Origin: an uncultured Lysobacteraceae bacterium
Lineage (GTDB): Bacteria > Pseudomonadota > Gammaproteobacteria > Xanthomonadales > Rhodanobacteraceae
DNA length: 14,816 nucleotides
Assembly: GCA_946482585.1 (NCBI GenBank)
Contig: CAMLSI010000075.1
Span: 1 to 14,816 of the forward strand
Reading direction: 5' to 3'
In this document: in pieces, positions 1-7,373 of the stretch
Layout: the number at the start of each line of letters is the position of its first letter
Numbering within the stretch: position 1 is the first letter of the stretch
The notes under the pieces: generated by a model
Told to the model about the DNA's origin: nothing
What the model saw: the letters and a program-made list of their open reading frames with translations, nothing else
The model's database searches: none
Made by a program: the position numbers and the translations under genes

Positions 1-857
1 CGACGACGCCGGCCGCGACCGCGCCGGCCACGACGGCGACGACCGCACCTACGACGAGCCCGTCGACGGTCGCTGCTCTGCCGGCGGCGACACCGGATGC
101 GCCGGCGACGGCCACGGCTTCGAATACGCCGGCGACCGATCCGACGGCGACCGCGTCGACCCTGCCGGCGAATACCCCGCCGTCGACGCCGGCCGACACG
201 AATCCGTCCGCGACGCAGACCGTCGCGAGCACCGATGCGCCGACTACGTCGGCGGCCGACGGCCCCGAGCCGCGCGCGTCGCGCGTCGACGCACTGCGTG
301 ATCTCGCGGCGGCGCGCGCGAGCGAGAACGGCGCGCCGGCGCCGCGCATTGCGCGTGACGATCCGCCGAGCACGCGCATCGCGCGCGCGAATCCGCCGGA
401 AGATTCCCCGTCGGCACCGGTCGAGCCGCGCGTGCCCACCGTGGCCGTGCTCGTCGGCGGCGACGCCGTGATTGCCGGTCCGGCACGCCAGGAAATCACG
501 CGGTCATTGCAGCGCGCGGGCTTCAACGTGATCGACGGCGGGCGCACGCGTGACGACAGCGACGGCGACCTCGGCCGTCTCGCCGGCAAGGCCAACGCGG
601 CCATCGTCGTGTTCGTGCGTCCGGTCGGCTCGCAGGTGCTCACGTACTACGGTCAGGCCTCGACCCTGTATACGGCGCAGGTCTCGATGCGCGCGTTCGC
701 GCTCAAGGGACGCCGCGCGCTGGGGCCGGGCTGGACCGAACAGGTCAGTTTCACCTCGCTCAACGCGTCCGAAAAGGCGCGCGAAGTCATCGAGCCCATG
801 GCCGACGACATCGCGCAGGCGCTCGGCGAGTTCCGCTCGCGCGGCGGCCGCGGCTGA
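1..857 (+). CDS. 3' part of a gene: Ala/Thr/Pro-rich linker plus C-terminal globular domain, function unknown
   Basis: The reading frame is open from the window edge (first full codon at 3) to TGA at 855-857, so the true start lies outside. The first ~85 codons are almost only Ala, Thr, Pro and Ser, with a few Asp/Asn: a flexible linker. A more charged stretch follows, then from about 432 a compact domain of ~140 residues. It begins with a beta strand (VPTVAVLVGG), an amphipathic helix (QEITRSLQRAGF) and a strand (NVIDGG), continues with a hydrophobic strand (AAIVVFV), and ends in a helix (VIEPMADDIAQAL). This alternating pattern recalls small periplasmic or envelope domains of the LpoB/CsgG type, but that is a loose resemblance. 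A linker this long usually joins an upstream catalytic or membrane domain to a tail domain, so a multi-domain envelope or signalling protein is plausible. I do not recognise the gene. An intrinsic terminator follows 30 bases after the stop. Confidence 0.75.
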   Translation, partial: TTPAATAPATTATTAPTTSPSTVAALPAATPDAPATATASNTPATDPTATASTLPANTPPSTPADTNPSATQTVASTDAPTTSAADGPEPRASRVDALRDLAAARASENGAPAPRIARDDPPSTRIARANPPEDSPSAPVEPRVPTVAVLVGGDAVIAGPARQEITRSLQRAGFNVIDGGRTRDDSDGDLGRLAGKANAAIVVFVRPVGSQVLTYYGQASTLYTAQVSMRAFALKGRRALGPGWTEQVSFTSLNASEKAREVIEPMADDIAQALGEFRSRGGRG

Positions 858-886
858 CGCGCGGCGTCCAGGGAGGGACCGGGAAG

Positions 887-910
887 ACCGCCCGCAGGGG
901 CGGTTTTTTC
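887..910 (+). terminator. intrinsic terminator after the left-edge gene
   Basis: A perfect 7-bp stem, ACCGCCC (887-893) pairing with GGGCGGT (898-904), has a 4-base loop and is followed by six T (904-909). It sits 30 bases after the stop of the left-edge gene and is the best-formed plus-strand terminator in the window. Confidence 0.85.
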
Positions 911-1014
911 GTTGCCGGTTCGCGCTATCGTTCTCCCGCCTGCCGGCCTCGACGAGTGTCCGGCGTCCACGCAGCGATCCGGGCGCGTCCCGGTGCCACG
1001 TAGGGGAACAAGCC

Positions 1015-1257
1015 ATGGTTCTGTGTCCTGTCGCGCTCGCGGTCGGCTGTCGCAAGTGTCCGGTATTCGCCGTCTGTCCGTTGAAGTCGACGATCGGCGA
1101 CTACGTTCCCGAGAAGAATCCGCTGGCGCCGCGCGCGGCGGTCGGCACTGGCGGTGCAGCCAAGGCGGTGAAGCAGGCCGCGAAGAAAGCGGCCAAGGCC
1201 GTGACGGGCACGCGCGGCGGATCGACGCGGCGCACGACGAAGCGTCGACCTTCCTGA
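1015..1257 (+). CDS. small four-cysteine protein with a Lys/Ala-rich basic tail
   Basis: An 80-residue protein starts at ATG 1015, preceded by a good Shine-Dalgarno AGGGGA at 1002-1007. The N-terminal half has four cysteines at residues 4, 12, 15 and 21 (C-x7-C-x2-C-x5-C), each of the last three in a short hydrophobic or proline context (GCRKCP, VCPLKS), followed by IGDYVPEKNP. The second half is rich in Ala, Lys, Thr and Arg (KQAAKKAAKAV, then GSTRRTTKRR), like the tail of histone H1 or an AlgP-type protein. Four such cysteines could bind zinc or an iron-sulfur cluster, and the tail could bind nucleic acid; both are inference from composition. I recall no named family. No terminator is visible directly after it. 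The longer open frame upstream of 1015 runs antisense-like through the neighbouring gene and is not coding. Confidence 0.7.
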   Translation: MVLCPVALAVGCRKCPVFAVCPLKSTIGDYVPEKNPLAPRAAVGTGGAAKAVKQAAKKAAKAVTGTRGGSTRRTTKRRPS

Positions 1258-1323
1258 TCGTTCGCCCGCGACAAGGGCTGATTGCACGGTTCGGCAGACG
1301 GACGCCGCGATGCGGACTGTGCG

Positions 1324-1861
1324 ATGACCATCGAGATTCGCCGCGTTCGTCGCGGCGATCATGCCGCGCACGAGCGGTTCCATGCTTTCGTGCCACTCAC
1401 GTTTCGCGGCGTGGATTTCCGCCGTTGGGACGAGCGCGGCGGCTGGAACGACGATGACGAAGCCTGGCTGCTCGAACACGACGGCGAGGCCGTCGCGAGC
1501 ACAGGACTCACGCGCATGCGCCTCCTCGTCGCCGGCGAGGAGTGCCGCGGCTATCAGCTGGGCGCGGTGTCGACGCATCCCGTGCGGCGCGGCCGCGGCT
1601 ATTCGCGGATACTCCTGGCTGTCGAGCGACGCGGCGACACGCTGGTGCTGCGCGATCTCGTCGCGCGCCGGCCGTTCGATCTCGCGGCGGCTGCCGCCAT
1701 TGATCGATGCGCCGATCGTGCGGATCGAATCCGGTTTCTCGCCGCGGCGCTGGTGGACGCCGGCGAAATCCGTCGGCGCCTGCACGGGATCGCCGCTGTT
1801 CGTGCGCGGCATCGGAGATCTCGCGGAACCGTTGCGCTTTCCGGATCTCGCGCAGACGTAG
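1324..1861 (+). pseudogene. degraded GNAT-family N-acetyltransferase (internal deletion plus frameshift)
   Basis: Translation from ATG 1324 gives a typical GNAT N-terminal part, with the acetyl-CoA-binding motif as V82-S-T-H-P-V-R-R-G-R-G-Y-S-R95. Just after this motif, at about 1610-1655, the sequence passes directly into what looks like the C-terminal part of a longer GNAT subfamily (GDTLVLRDLVARRPFDLAA), with the middle of the enzyme missing. At about 1687-1692 the C-terminal reading then moves to the next frame, continuing as LPPLIDAPIVRIESGFSP and finishing SPLFVRG, LRFPDLAQT, TAG at 1859-1861. One extra base, or two lost, explains the shift. Without it the original frame runs on to 1962 as Arg/Ala-rich nonsense, antisense into the end of uvrD. 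The family assignment is good for the first 100 residues; the internal deletion is inferred from memory of full-length relatives ending in a similar ...PFRFP..AQT tail. No convincing ribosome binding site precedes 1324. Confidence 0.6.
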
Positions 1862-1926
1862 CGCAGTCGGTTGCGGTGTTCGCGATGTCCGGCGCAACCC
1901 GGCGTGCGGCGCCGGTCGCGCAGCGC

Positions 1927-4176
1927 TCAGGCCGATTGCAGGTTCGCGTACGCGAGCACTAGCCACTTCGAACCGGCGTTCTCGAAGTTGACCTGGACGC
2001 GCGTGTGTTCGCCGACGCCTTCGTAGTCGGTCACGACACCGCCGCCGAAGCTCGCATGGATCACGCGCTGGCCCAGCTTGAGACTCGGCGATTCGTCGAG
2101 GTCGGCGTGGTGATAGCGGCTGTTGTACGCCGGTCGGCTGACCTGTACGCGCGGTCGCACTTCGTGCAGCAGATCGCGTGGAATCTCGTTGAGGAAGCGC
2201 GACGGCCGCGCATAGGTTTCCATGCCGTGCAGACGACGCTGCTCCGCGTAGCTCAGCACGAGGCGTTCGCGCGCGCGCGTGATGCCGACATAGGCGAGGC
2301 GGCGTTCCTCTTCGAGCCGGCCGGGTTCGTCGAGCGATTTCTGGCTCGGAAACAGGCCGTCTTCGAGGCCGACCAGGAACACGAGCGGAAACTCGAGCCC
2401 CTTGGCCGTGTGCAAGGTCATCAGTTGCACGCAGTCCTGGCCCGGCTCTCCCTGGCCTTCGCCCGACTCGAGCGCGGCCGTCGAAAGAAACGCGGCGAGC
2501 TCCGAGAGGCCGGCTTCCTCGTCCTCGGCGCTGAGCTGGAAACGGCCGGCGACGTTGACCAGTTCGTCGAGGTTTTCGACGCGCGCTTCGGCGCTGCCGC
2601 GCGAGTCTTTTTCGTAGTAGTCGCGCAGCGCGCTGCGCGCGATCACGGTTTCCATCTGCTCGGACAGCGTGAGGCCGACCTCGATCTGATCCAGCGCGTC
2701 GTCCTGTGCGTCGAACAGCCCTGCGTTGTCGGATTCGGCGGCGGCTGACGGCGCGCCGAGCGTTTCCTTCGCGAGCGCTTCGATGAGCTCCACGTAGGCG
2801 CGCAGCGCATTGCGGCTGCGCGGCGCGAGCTCGCTGCCGGCTATGATGCCGAGCGCGGATTCCCAGAGCGAACTCGCATCGCGGCGTGCGTACTGGCGCA
2901 CGAGTTCGAGCGTGCGGTCGCCGATGCCGCGCGGCGGCGTGTTCACCGTGCGCTCGAATGCGGCATCGTCGTGACGGTTCGCGATCAGGCGCAGATAGGC
3001 GAGCGCATCCTTGACTTCGGCGCGATCGAAGAACCGCAGGCCGCCGAACACGCGATACAGGATGCGGTGCTGGTTGAGCTGTTCTTCGAACATGCGCGAT
3101 TGCGCGTTCGAGCGGTACAGGATGGCCGCGTCGGATGCGGCACCGTCGGCGGCGATGTATTCGCGGATGCGCTCGACCACGTAGCGCGCCTCGTCCTGCT
3201 CGTTGTATGCGGCATAGAGCTCTATCGGATTGCCGCTGTCGCCCGAGGTCCACAGTTGCTTGCCGAGACGGCCGGGATTGTTCGCGATGACCGCGTTCGC
3301 CGCCTTGAGAATCGTGCCGGTCGAACGGTAGTTCTGCTCCAGGCGTATCGTCTTCGCGCTCGGATAGTCGCGCAGGAAGTGCTGCACGTTTTCCACGCGC
3401 GCGCCGCGCCAGCCGTAAATGGCCTGATCGTCGTCGCCGACGACGAAGATCTTGCCGGTCTGTCCCGCGAGCACGCGCACCCAGGCGTACTGCAGGCTGT
3501 TCGTGTCCTGGAATTCGTCGACGAGCAGATGGCGCCAGCGCTCCTGGTAGTGCGCGAGCAGCGCCGCATCCTCGAGCCAGAGTTCATGCGAACGCAGCAG
3601 CAGCTCGGCGAAATCGACGAGGCCGCCGCGGCGGCATTGCGCCTCGTAGGTCGTATAGATGTCGAGCAGGGTTCGCGTGGTCGAATTGTCGCCGTGCTCG
3701 ATCGCGTCGGGGCGTTTGCCCTCGTCCTTGCAGCTGTTGATGAACCAGGCGGCCTGACGGGCGGGCCAGCGCGATTCGTCGAGGTCGAGGCCCTGGATCA
3801 CGCGCTTGATCAGGCGCTGCTGGTCGTCGGCGTCGAGGATCTGGAAAGTCTCCGGCAGCCGCGCCTCGCGCCAATGCCGACGCAGCAGGCGGTGGGCGAT
3901 GCCATGGAACGTGCCGATCGACAGGCCGCGCGTGCCGTGCTCGATGAGTCCTTCGCAGCGGCCGCGCATTTCGCCGGCGGCCTTGTTCGTGAACGTGACC
4001 GCCAATATGGAGTAGGGCGAGACGCGTTCGACTTCGAGCAGCCACGCGATGCGATGAATCAATACGCGCGTCTTGCCGGAACCGGCGCCGGCGAGTACGA
4101 GATAGTGACCGCTGGGCGCCGTTACCGCTTCGCGTTGCGCAGGATTGAGGTGATCGAGCAGATGAGAAACGTCCAT
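1927..4176 (-). CDS. uvrD: DNA helicase II, UvrD
   Basis: A 749-residue superfamily 1A 3'-5' DNA helicase (E. coli UvrD has 720). It unwinds the incised strand in nucleotide excision repair and methyl-directed mismatch repair and removes RecA filaments. The match to E. coli UvrD runs end to end, from MDVS.LLD.LN..QREAV at the N-terminus to a KLGQRV.HA.FG.G tail. Visible motifs are Walker A AGAGSGKT at residues 29-36 (K35), motif Ia TFTNKAAGEM, Walker B VDEFQD (D220, E221), motif III GDDDQAIYGWRGA, motif IV RLEQNYRS, motif V LMTLHTAKGLEFP and motif VI RRLAYVGITRA. The extra length lies mainly in an acidic insertion in domain 2 after ETLGAPS (AESDNAGLFDAQDDALDQI). The ATG at 4176 gives the same start as E. 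coli. Its first 15 bases overlap the start of the divergent peptidase gene. Confidence 0.97.
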   Translation of the reverse strand: MDVSHLLDHLNPAQREAVTAPSGHYLVLAGAGSGKTRVLIHRIAWLLEVERVSPYSILAVTFTNKAAGEMRGRCEGLIEHGTRGLSIGTFHGIAHRLLRRHWREARLPETFQILDADDQQRLIKRVIQGLDLDESRWPARQAAWFINSCKDEGKRPDAIEHGDNSTTRTLLDIYTTYEAQCRRGGLVDFAELLLRSHELWLEDAALLAHYQERWRHLLVDEFQDTNSLQYAWVRVLAGQTGKIFVVGDDDQAIYGWRGARVENVQHFLRDYPSAKTIRLEQNYRSTGTILKAANAVIANNPGRLGKQLWTSGDSGNPIELYAAYNEQDEARYVVERIREYIAADGAASDAAILYRSNAQSRMFEEQLNQHRILYRVFGGLRFFDRAEVKDALAYLRLIANRHDDAAFERTVNTPPRGIGDRTLELVRQYARRDASSLWESALGIIAGSELAPRSRNALRAYVELIEALAKETLGAPSAAAESDNAGLFDAQDDALDQIEVGLTLSEQMETVIARSALRDYYEKDSRGSAEARVENLDELVNVAGRFQLSAEDEEAGLSELAAFLSTAALESGEGQGEPGQDCVQLMTLHTAKGLEFPLVFLVGLEDGLFPSQKSLDEPGRLEEERRLAYVGITRARERLVLSYAEQRRLHGMETYARPSRFLNEIPRDLLHEVRPRVQVSRPAYNSRYHHADLDESPSLKLGQRVIHASFGGGVVTDYEGVGEHTRVQVNFENAGSKWLVLAYANLQSA

Positions 4177-5592
4177 CGGGTGATTTTACCTGGGCGGCGC
4201 GGCCTGATCGCAGCGGCGCTGTGTCTTTCGACCGCGGCGGCCTCGGCGGCGACGCGCTATGAACTGAGCTACGAGCCCGTCACGCAGCGGATGCGCGTGC
4301 GGCTCTGCGTCGATGCGGCGGCGGCACGGCGCGAATTTCGCCTGCATCGCGGCGGCGCCGACCACGTCGAGGCGCTTGCGCGCGCGCAGGGCACCGTGGA
4401 GCGCATCGGCGAGGCGCGCTGGCGCGCGGTCGACTGGCGCGCCGGCGAATGCCTGAGTTACGTCGCTCGCGTCGGCGAGGTTGCCGACAGCCGCGATCGT
4501 GATGTCGGCAGTCGCGTCGGCGACACGCTGCTCGTCGCTCCGCAGCAGTGGCTGCTGCGCAGCGGCGACGATGACGAAGCGCCGCGCGTCGACGTGGCCT
4601 TGCCTCCCGGCTATTCGTTCGCGCCGCCGTGGCCGACGCGTTCCGGTGCCGGCGAGGCGCGGAGCTACGTCGTCACGCCGACGCCGTTCGCCTGGGCCAC
4701 GCTCGTCGCGATCGGGCGTTTCGACGAGACGTCGATTCGTCTGCCCGGTGGTGACGTGCGGCTCGCGCTGCTCGGCACGCCGACCGCGGCGCAACGCGAG
4801 ACCCTGCAGCAGTGGATACGGCGTGCACTGGCCGTGACGGCAACCGGTTACGGCGAGCTGCCGCTGCCGCAGACGCAGGTCGTGCTGTTGCCGGGCAGCG
4901 GCCGTGGCAAGGCGGTCGGCTTCGGCCAGTCGCTGCGCGGTCAGGGCAATGCCGTGCATATCTGGGTCGATCCGGACGCGACGCTCGCCCAGCTCGATGC
5001 GGACTGGACCGCGGTGCACGAGTTTTCGCATTGGGCACACCCGTATCTCGGCGACGACGGCGCCTGGCTGGCCGAAGGGCTCGCGAGCTATTGGCAGAAC
5101 GTGCTGCGCGCGCGCGGCGGCCTGCTGACGCCGCAGCAGGCCTGGGAGCAGCTCGACGCGGGGTTCGCGCGCGGCCGCCGCGCCGCGACCGATGACCTCA
5201 CGCTGGCCGAGCTCAGCGACGCGATGCACGCGCAGCAGGCGTACTACGCGGTGTACTGGTCCGGCGCGGCGTTCTGGCTCGATGCCGACGTGGCGCTGCG
5301 CCGCGCCAGCAAGGGCGCGCTCAGCGTCGATGAAGCGCTGAAGCGGTTTCATGCCTGCTGTCTCGCGCAGAAACGCGAGTGGGGCGCGGCCGAATTCGTC
5401 GCGAGACTCGATGCGCTGACCGGCGGCGACGTGTTCGTCTCGCGCTATCGCGCGTTCGCCGCGCGGCGCGGATTTCCGCCGCTGGATGCGGTGTACGCAC
5501 AGCTCGGACTCGAGCGTGGTGCCGACGGCAAACTGCATCTCGTCGATGCCGCCGACACTGCGATACGCGATGCAATCATGCGCCGGCGCTGA
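4162..5592 (+). CDS. exported M61-like zinc metallopeptidase (HExxH)
   Basis: A 476-residue protein with an N-terminal export signal: basic residues RR, then the hydrophobic run GLIAAALCLSTAAASA and small residues suited to signal peptidase I. The middle is a beta-rich domain. The catalytic part has the zinc motif HEFSH at residues 286-290 and, further on, W-L-A-E-G-L-A-S-Y-W, whose E305 would be the third zinc ligand. An HExxH followed by WxxEGxAxY is typical of gluzincin peptidases of the M61 (glycyl aminopeptidase) type. The PDZ domain often found in M61 is absent. Likely periplasmic or outer-envelope; substrate unknown. The start is uncertain: ATG 4162 has GAGG at 4147-4150, and GTG 4180 in the same frame gives a shorter signal peptide and avoids the overlap with uvrD. 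The long frame upstream of 4162 is a shadow of uvrD. Confidence 0.85.
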   Translation: MRNVHRVILPGRRGLIAAALCLSTAAASAATRYELSYEPVTQRMRVRLCVDAAAARREFRLHRGGADHVEALARAQGTVERIGEARWRAVDWRAGECLSYVARVGEVADSRDRDVGSRVGDTLLVAPQQWLLRSGDDDEAPRVDVALPPGYSFAPPWPTRSGAGEARSYVVTPTPFAWATLVAIGRFDETSIRLPGGDVRLALLGTPTAAQRETLQQWIRRALAVTATGYGELPLPQTQVVLLPGSGRGKAVGFGQSLRGQGNAVHIWVDPDATLAQLDADWTAVHEFSHWAHPYLGDDGAWLAEGLASYWQNVLRARGGLLTPQQAWEQLDAGFARGRRAATDDLTLAELSDAMHAQQAYYAVYWSGAAFWLDADVALRRASKGALSVDEALKRFHACCLAQKREWGAAEFVARLDALTGGDVFVSRYRAFAARRGFPPLDAVYAQLGLERGADGKLHLVDAADTAIRDAIMRRR

Positions 5593-5600
5593 GGCCGGCG
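5581..5600. other. hairpin between convergent genes
   Basis: A perfect 7-bp inverted repeat, CGCCGGC (5581-5587) and GCCGGCG (5594-5600), with a 6-base loop spans the stop of the metallopeptidase gene, just before the stop of the UPF0114 gene at 5611. It has no T tract on either strand, so it is at best a weak terminator or an RNA 3'-end stabiliser. Confidence 0.35.
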
Positions 5601-5610
5601 CGTCGGCCGC

Positions 5611-6174
5611 TCAGTTCGTCGCCGGCTTCGGCGGCGACATGATCTTGTCGATCAGCGCGATCGCGACGGCGGAGACGACGAAGGTCAGATGCAGCACCGT
5701 CTGCCAGAGCATGGTCTTGGTATCGAGCTCGTGCGCCTTGATGAACGTCGCGAGCAGATGGATCGACGAGATACCGATGATCGCCGTCGCGAGCTTCACC
5801 TTGAGTACCGCGGCATTGACGTGGGACAGCCATTCCGGCTGGTCCGGATGGCCTTCGAGGCGAAGGCGCGAGACGAAGGTCTCGTAGCCGCCGACGATGA
5901 CCATGACGAGCAGGTTCGAAATCATGACGACGTCGATGAGGCCGAGCACGGTCAGCATGATCGCGGTCTCGGCGGTCTGCCCGGCGGCGGCGGCGGCTTC
6001 GGACAGCCCGCCGTGCAGTACGACGGTATGCAGCAGGTGCCAGAGTTCACGCAGGAACTGCACGACGTAGACGCCCTGCGCCACGATCAGGCCGAGATAC
6101 AGCGGCAATTGCAGCCAGCGCGAAGAGAAGATCAGGGCGGGCAGCGGCCCGAGGCTCTTGTTGTCGTTGCTCAT
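5611..6174 (-). CDS. UPF0114 (YqhA-like) inner-membrane protein
   Basis: A 187-residue integral membrane protein of the UPF0114/YqhA family; function unknown in the family. It aligns along its length with E. coli YqhA: SSRWL at the N-terminus, the D81...LLVMV..GYE.FVS segment, LK.K.A..I..ISSIHLL and a final HLTFV.SA....LD segment. Hydrophobic segments lie at about residues 23-45, 71-95, 130-147 and 158-178. A Gly/Ala-rich loop ([12 protein letters not shown]) separates the first two. I chose ATG 6174 although no Shine-Dalgarno precedes it (CCCCCTC), because a likely promoter at 6206-6214 lies downstream of the only other good start, GTG 6249, which has GAGG upstream but would add 25 residues not typical of the family. 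It lies 152 bases downstream of the oxidoreductase gene on the same strand. Confidence 0.9.
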   Translation of the reverse strand: MSNDNKSLGPLPALIFSSRWLQLPLYLGLIVAQGVYVVQFLRELWHLLHTVVLHGGLSEAAAAAGQTAETAIMLTVLGLIDVVMISNLLVMVIVGGYETFVSRLRLEGHPDQPEWLSHVNAAVLKVKLATAIIGISSIHLLATFIKAHELDTKTMLWQTVLHLTFVVSAVAIALIDKIMSPPKPATN

Positions 6175-6205
6175 GAGGGGGATGCGGACAGCTGGGAGGC
6201 GCGCG

Positions 6206-6214
6206 AGTCTAGCA
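6206..6214 (-). promoter_or_regulatory. likely extended -10 promoter of the UPF0114 gene
   Basis: On the minus strand TGC-TAGACT reads as an extended -10 element (TGn followed by a 4/6 match to TATAAT). Transcription would start near 6199, giving a leader of about 25 bases before ATG 6174. No good -35 is present, as is common for extended -10 promoters. Confidence 0.4.
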
Positions 6215-6231
6215 ACGACGCATGTCGTTGC
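6212..6231. repeat. perfect 8-bp inverted repeat overlapping the promoter spacer
   Basis: GCAACGAC (6212-6219) and GTCGTTGC (6224-6231) are perfect inverted arms separated by four bases. The repeat abuts the proposed -10 element on its upstream side, where a repressor or activator could act. Neither side has a T tract typical of a terminator, so an operator is the more natural reading; the bound protein is unknown. Confidence 0.5.
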
Positions 6232-6326
6232 CGCGAAAAAATCCGTCACGAGACCTCGGCAGCCCCGGACAGGAGACGGTGGTGGGGATGCGGCGCCGGC
6301 TTTTCAACGCCGGGCTCGCCTCGGTC

Positions 6327-7373
6327 TCAGGCGCCGACGAGGTGTGCGCCCGGAAGGCTCAGCACGTACTCGGCGCCCATGAGCCGCGACGGTGTGTAGA
6401 AACCGCCGGGAACACCGTCGGCCAGCAGCCGGCGGACGATGCCGACCGATGCCGTCGCCGTCAGCGCGTAGCCGTTCGGCGTGGACAGCTCGATCTTCGC
6501 CTCGTCGCCGCGCGCGTTGCGCACTTCGCCCCAGACGCGGCAGTCGCTGCGCTCGCGCCGTTCGGCGCTGGGGCCCGGCCGGGCGCCGGCGCGCCGCTTG
6601 AGCCATGACTGGACCGGCCCGAGGGCGAGCAGCGGGCGGATGAAGCGCAACCGGCGCACCCGGCCTATCGTCGCCGGCGGCACCGTCATATAGGTCTCGA
6701 TGTTCGGGATGCTGGTGGAAATGTAAGCGGTGTAGACATCGCCCCAGGGTATCGTCATGGCGCTGCGCGCTTCGCCGTCGCGCTGGAACGTGCGCGACTT
6801 CCATGCCAGCGGCACTTCCACCAGTTCCCCGGCGATGCGGGCGCGGCCGCCCCTCGCGAGGCCTTCGACGCTGGTCTTGGCCGTGCCCGGGCTCGGTCCG
6901 CCACCGGCTTCGAACGCGAGCACGAGATGGGTCGCGTCGGGCAACCGCTGCTTGAGCATCGCGGCCACGCAATCGGTCGGCACGACGTCGAAGCCCGTGC
7001 CGGGTGCGACGACGATGCCGCGTTCGACCGCGCGATCGTGATGGCGATGACACAGCGCGAACACGTCGATCTCGCCGGTGATGTCGAGATAGTGGCTGCG
7101 TGTCGCGAGGCAGGCGTCGAGTACCGGCTGGGCCGTCGCACTGAACGGGCCGGCGCAGTTGAGCACGAGCGGAAAACCGTCGAACTCGCGCTGCAGTGCC
7201 GCCGCGTCGGACAGATCGAACGCGCGCCATTTCAGTCCGAGTTCCTTGCCCATCGCTTCGAGTGCGGCGGCATTGCGGCCGGCGAGCGTCGGTTCGAGAT
7301 CCCGGCGCAGTGCCTCGTCCGCGATGAGGCGGCCGGTATACCCATTCGCGCCATAGATCAGGAAGCGGCTCAC
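6327..7373 (-). CDS. saccharopine dehydrogenase-like NAD(P)-dependent oxidoreductase
   Basis: A 348-residue protein that begins directly with a Rossmann nucleotide-binding motif, LIYGANGYTG (G8-x2-G11-x2-G14), followed by LAGRN, as in the saccharopine dehydrogenase NADP-binding family. FPLVLNCAGPF, HYLDITGEIDV and APGTGFDVVPTDC are further family hallmarks, shared with the bacterial trans-acting enoyl reductases and human SCCPDH. The substrate cannot be told from sequence; true lysine metabolism is unlikely for this subgroup. The start is GTG 7373, the only start that puts the Rossmann motif at the N-terminus. It overlaps the stop of the upstream SDR as GTGA, so the two genes are probably translationally coupled and may act on related substrates. 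Upstream frames in the same phase are shadows of the SDR gene. Confidence 0.88.
   Translation of the reverse strand: MSRFLIYGANGYTGRLIADEALRRDLEPTLAGRNAAALEAMGKELGLKWRAFDLSDAAALQREFDGFPLVLNCAGPFSATAQPVLDACLATRSHYLDITGEIDVFALCHRHHDRAVERGIVVAPGTGFDVVPTDCVAAMLKQRLPDATHLVLAFEAGGGPSPGTAKTSVEGLARGGRARIAGELVEVPLAWKSRTFQRDGEARSAMTIPWGDVYTAYISTSIPNIETYMTVPPATIGRVRRLRFIRPLLALGPVQSWLKRRAGARPGPSAERRERSDCRVWGEVRNARGDEAKIELSTPNGYALTATASVGIVRRLLADGVPGGFYTPSRLMGAEYVLSLPGAHLVGA

Noticed and set aside
1362..1861. Separate gene in the frame of 1361-1861
   Set aside because: Only its last third (from about 1690) reads like protein; the earlier part is out of frame with the GNAT N-terminus. I treat it as the shifted tail of the pseudogene.
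1899..1915. Terminator of uvrD
   Set aside because: A 6-bp hairpin (CCGGCG/CGCCGG) exists after the uvrD stop but lacks any T tract, so I do not call it a terminator.
2971..4161. N-terminal extension of the metallopeptidase frame antisense to uvrD
   Set aside because: The open frame is a by-product of GC-rich codon usage in uvrD. The signal peptide at 4162-4260 marks the real N-terminus.
6175..6249. 25-residue N-terminal extension of the UPF0114 protein from GTG 6249
   Set aside because: It has a reasonable GAGG upstream, but the family usually starts close to the first membrane segment and a likely promoter lies inside this extension.
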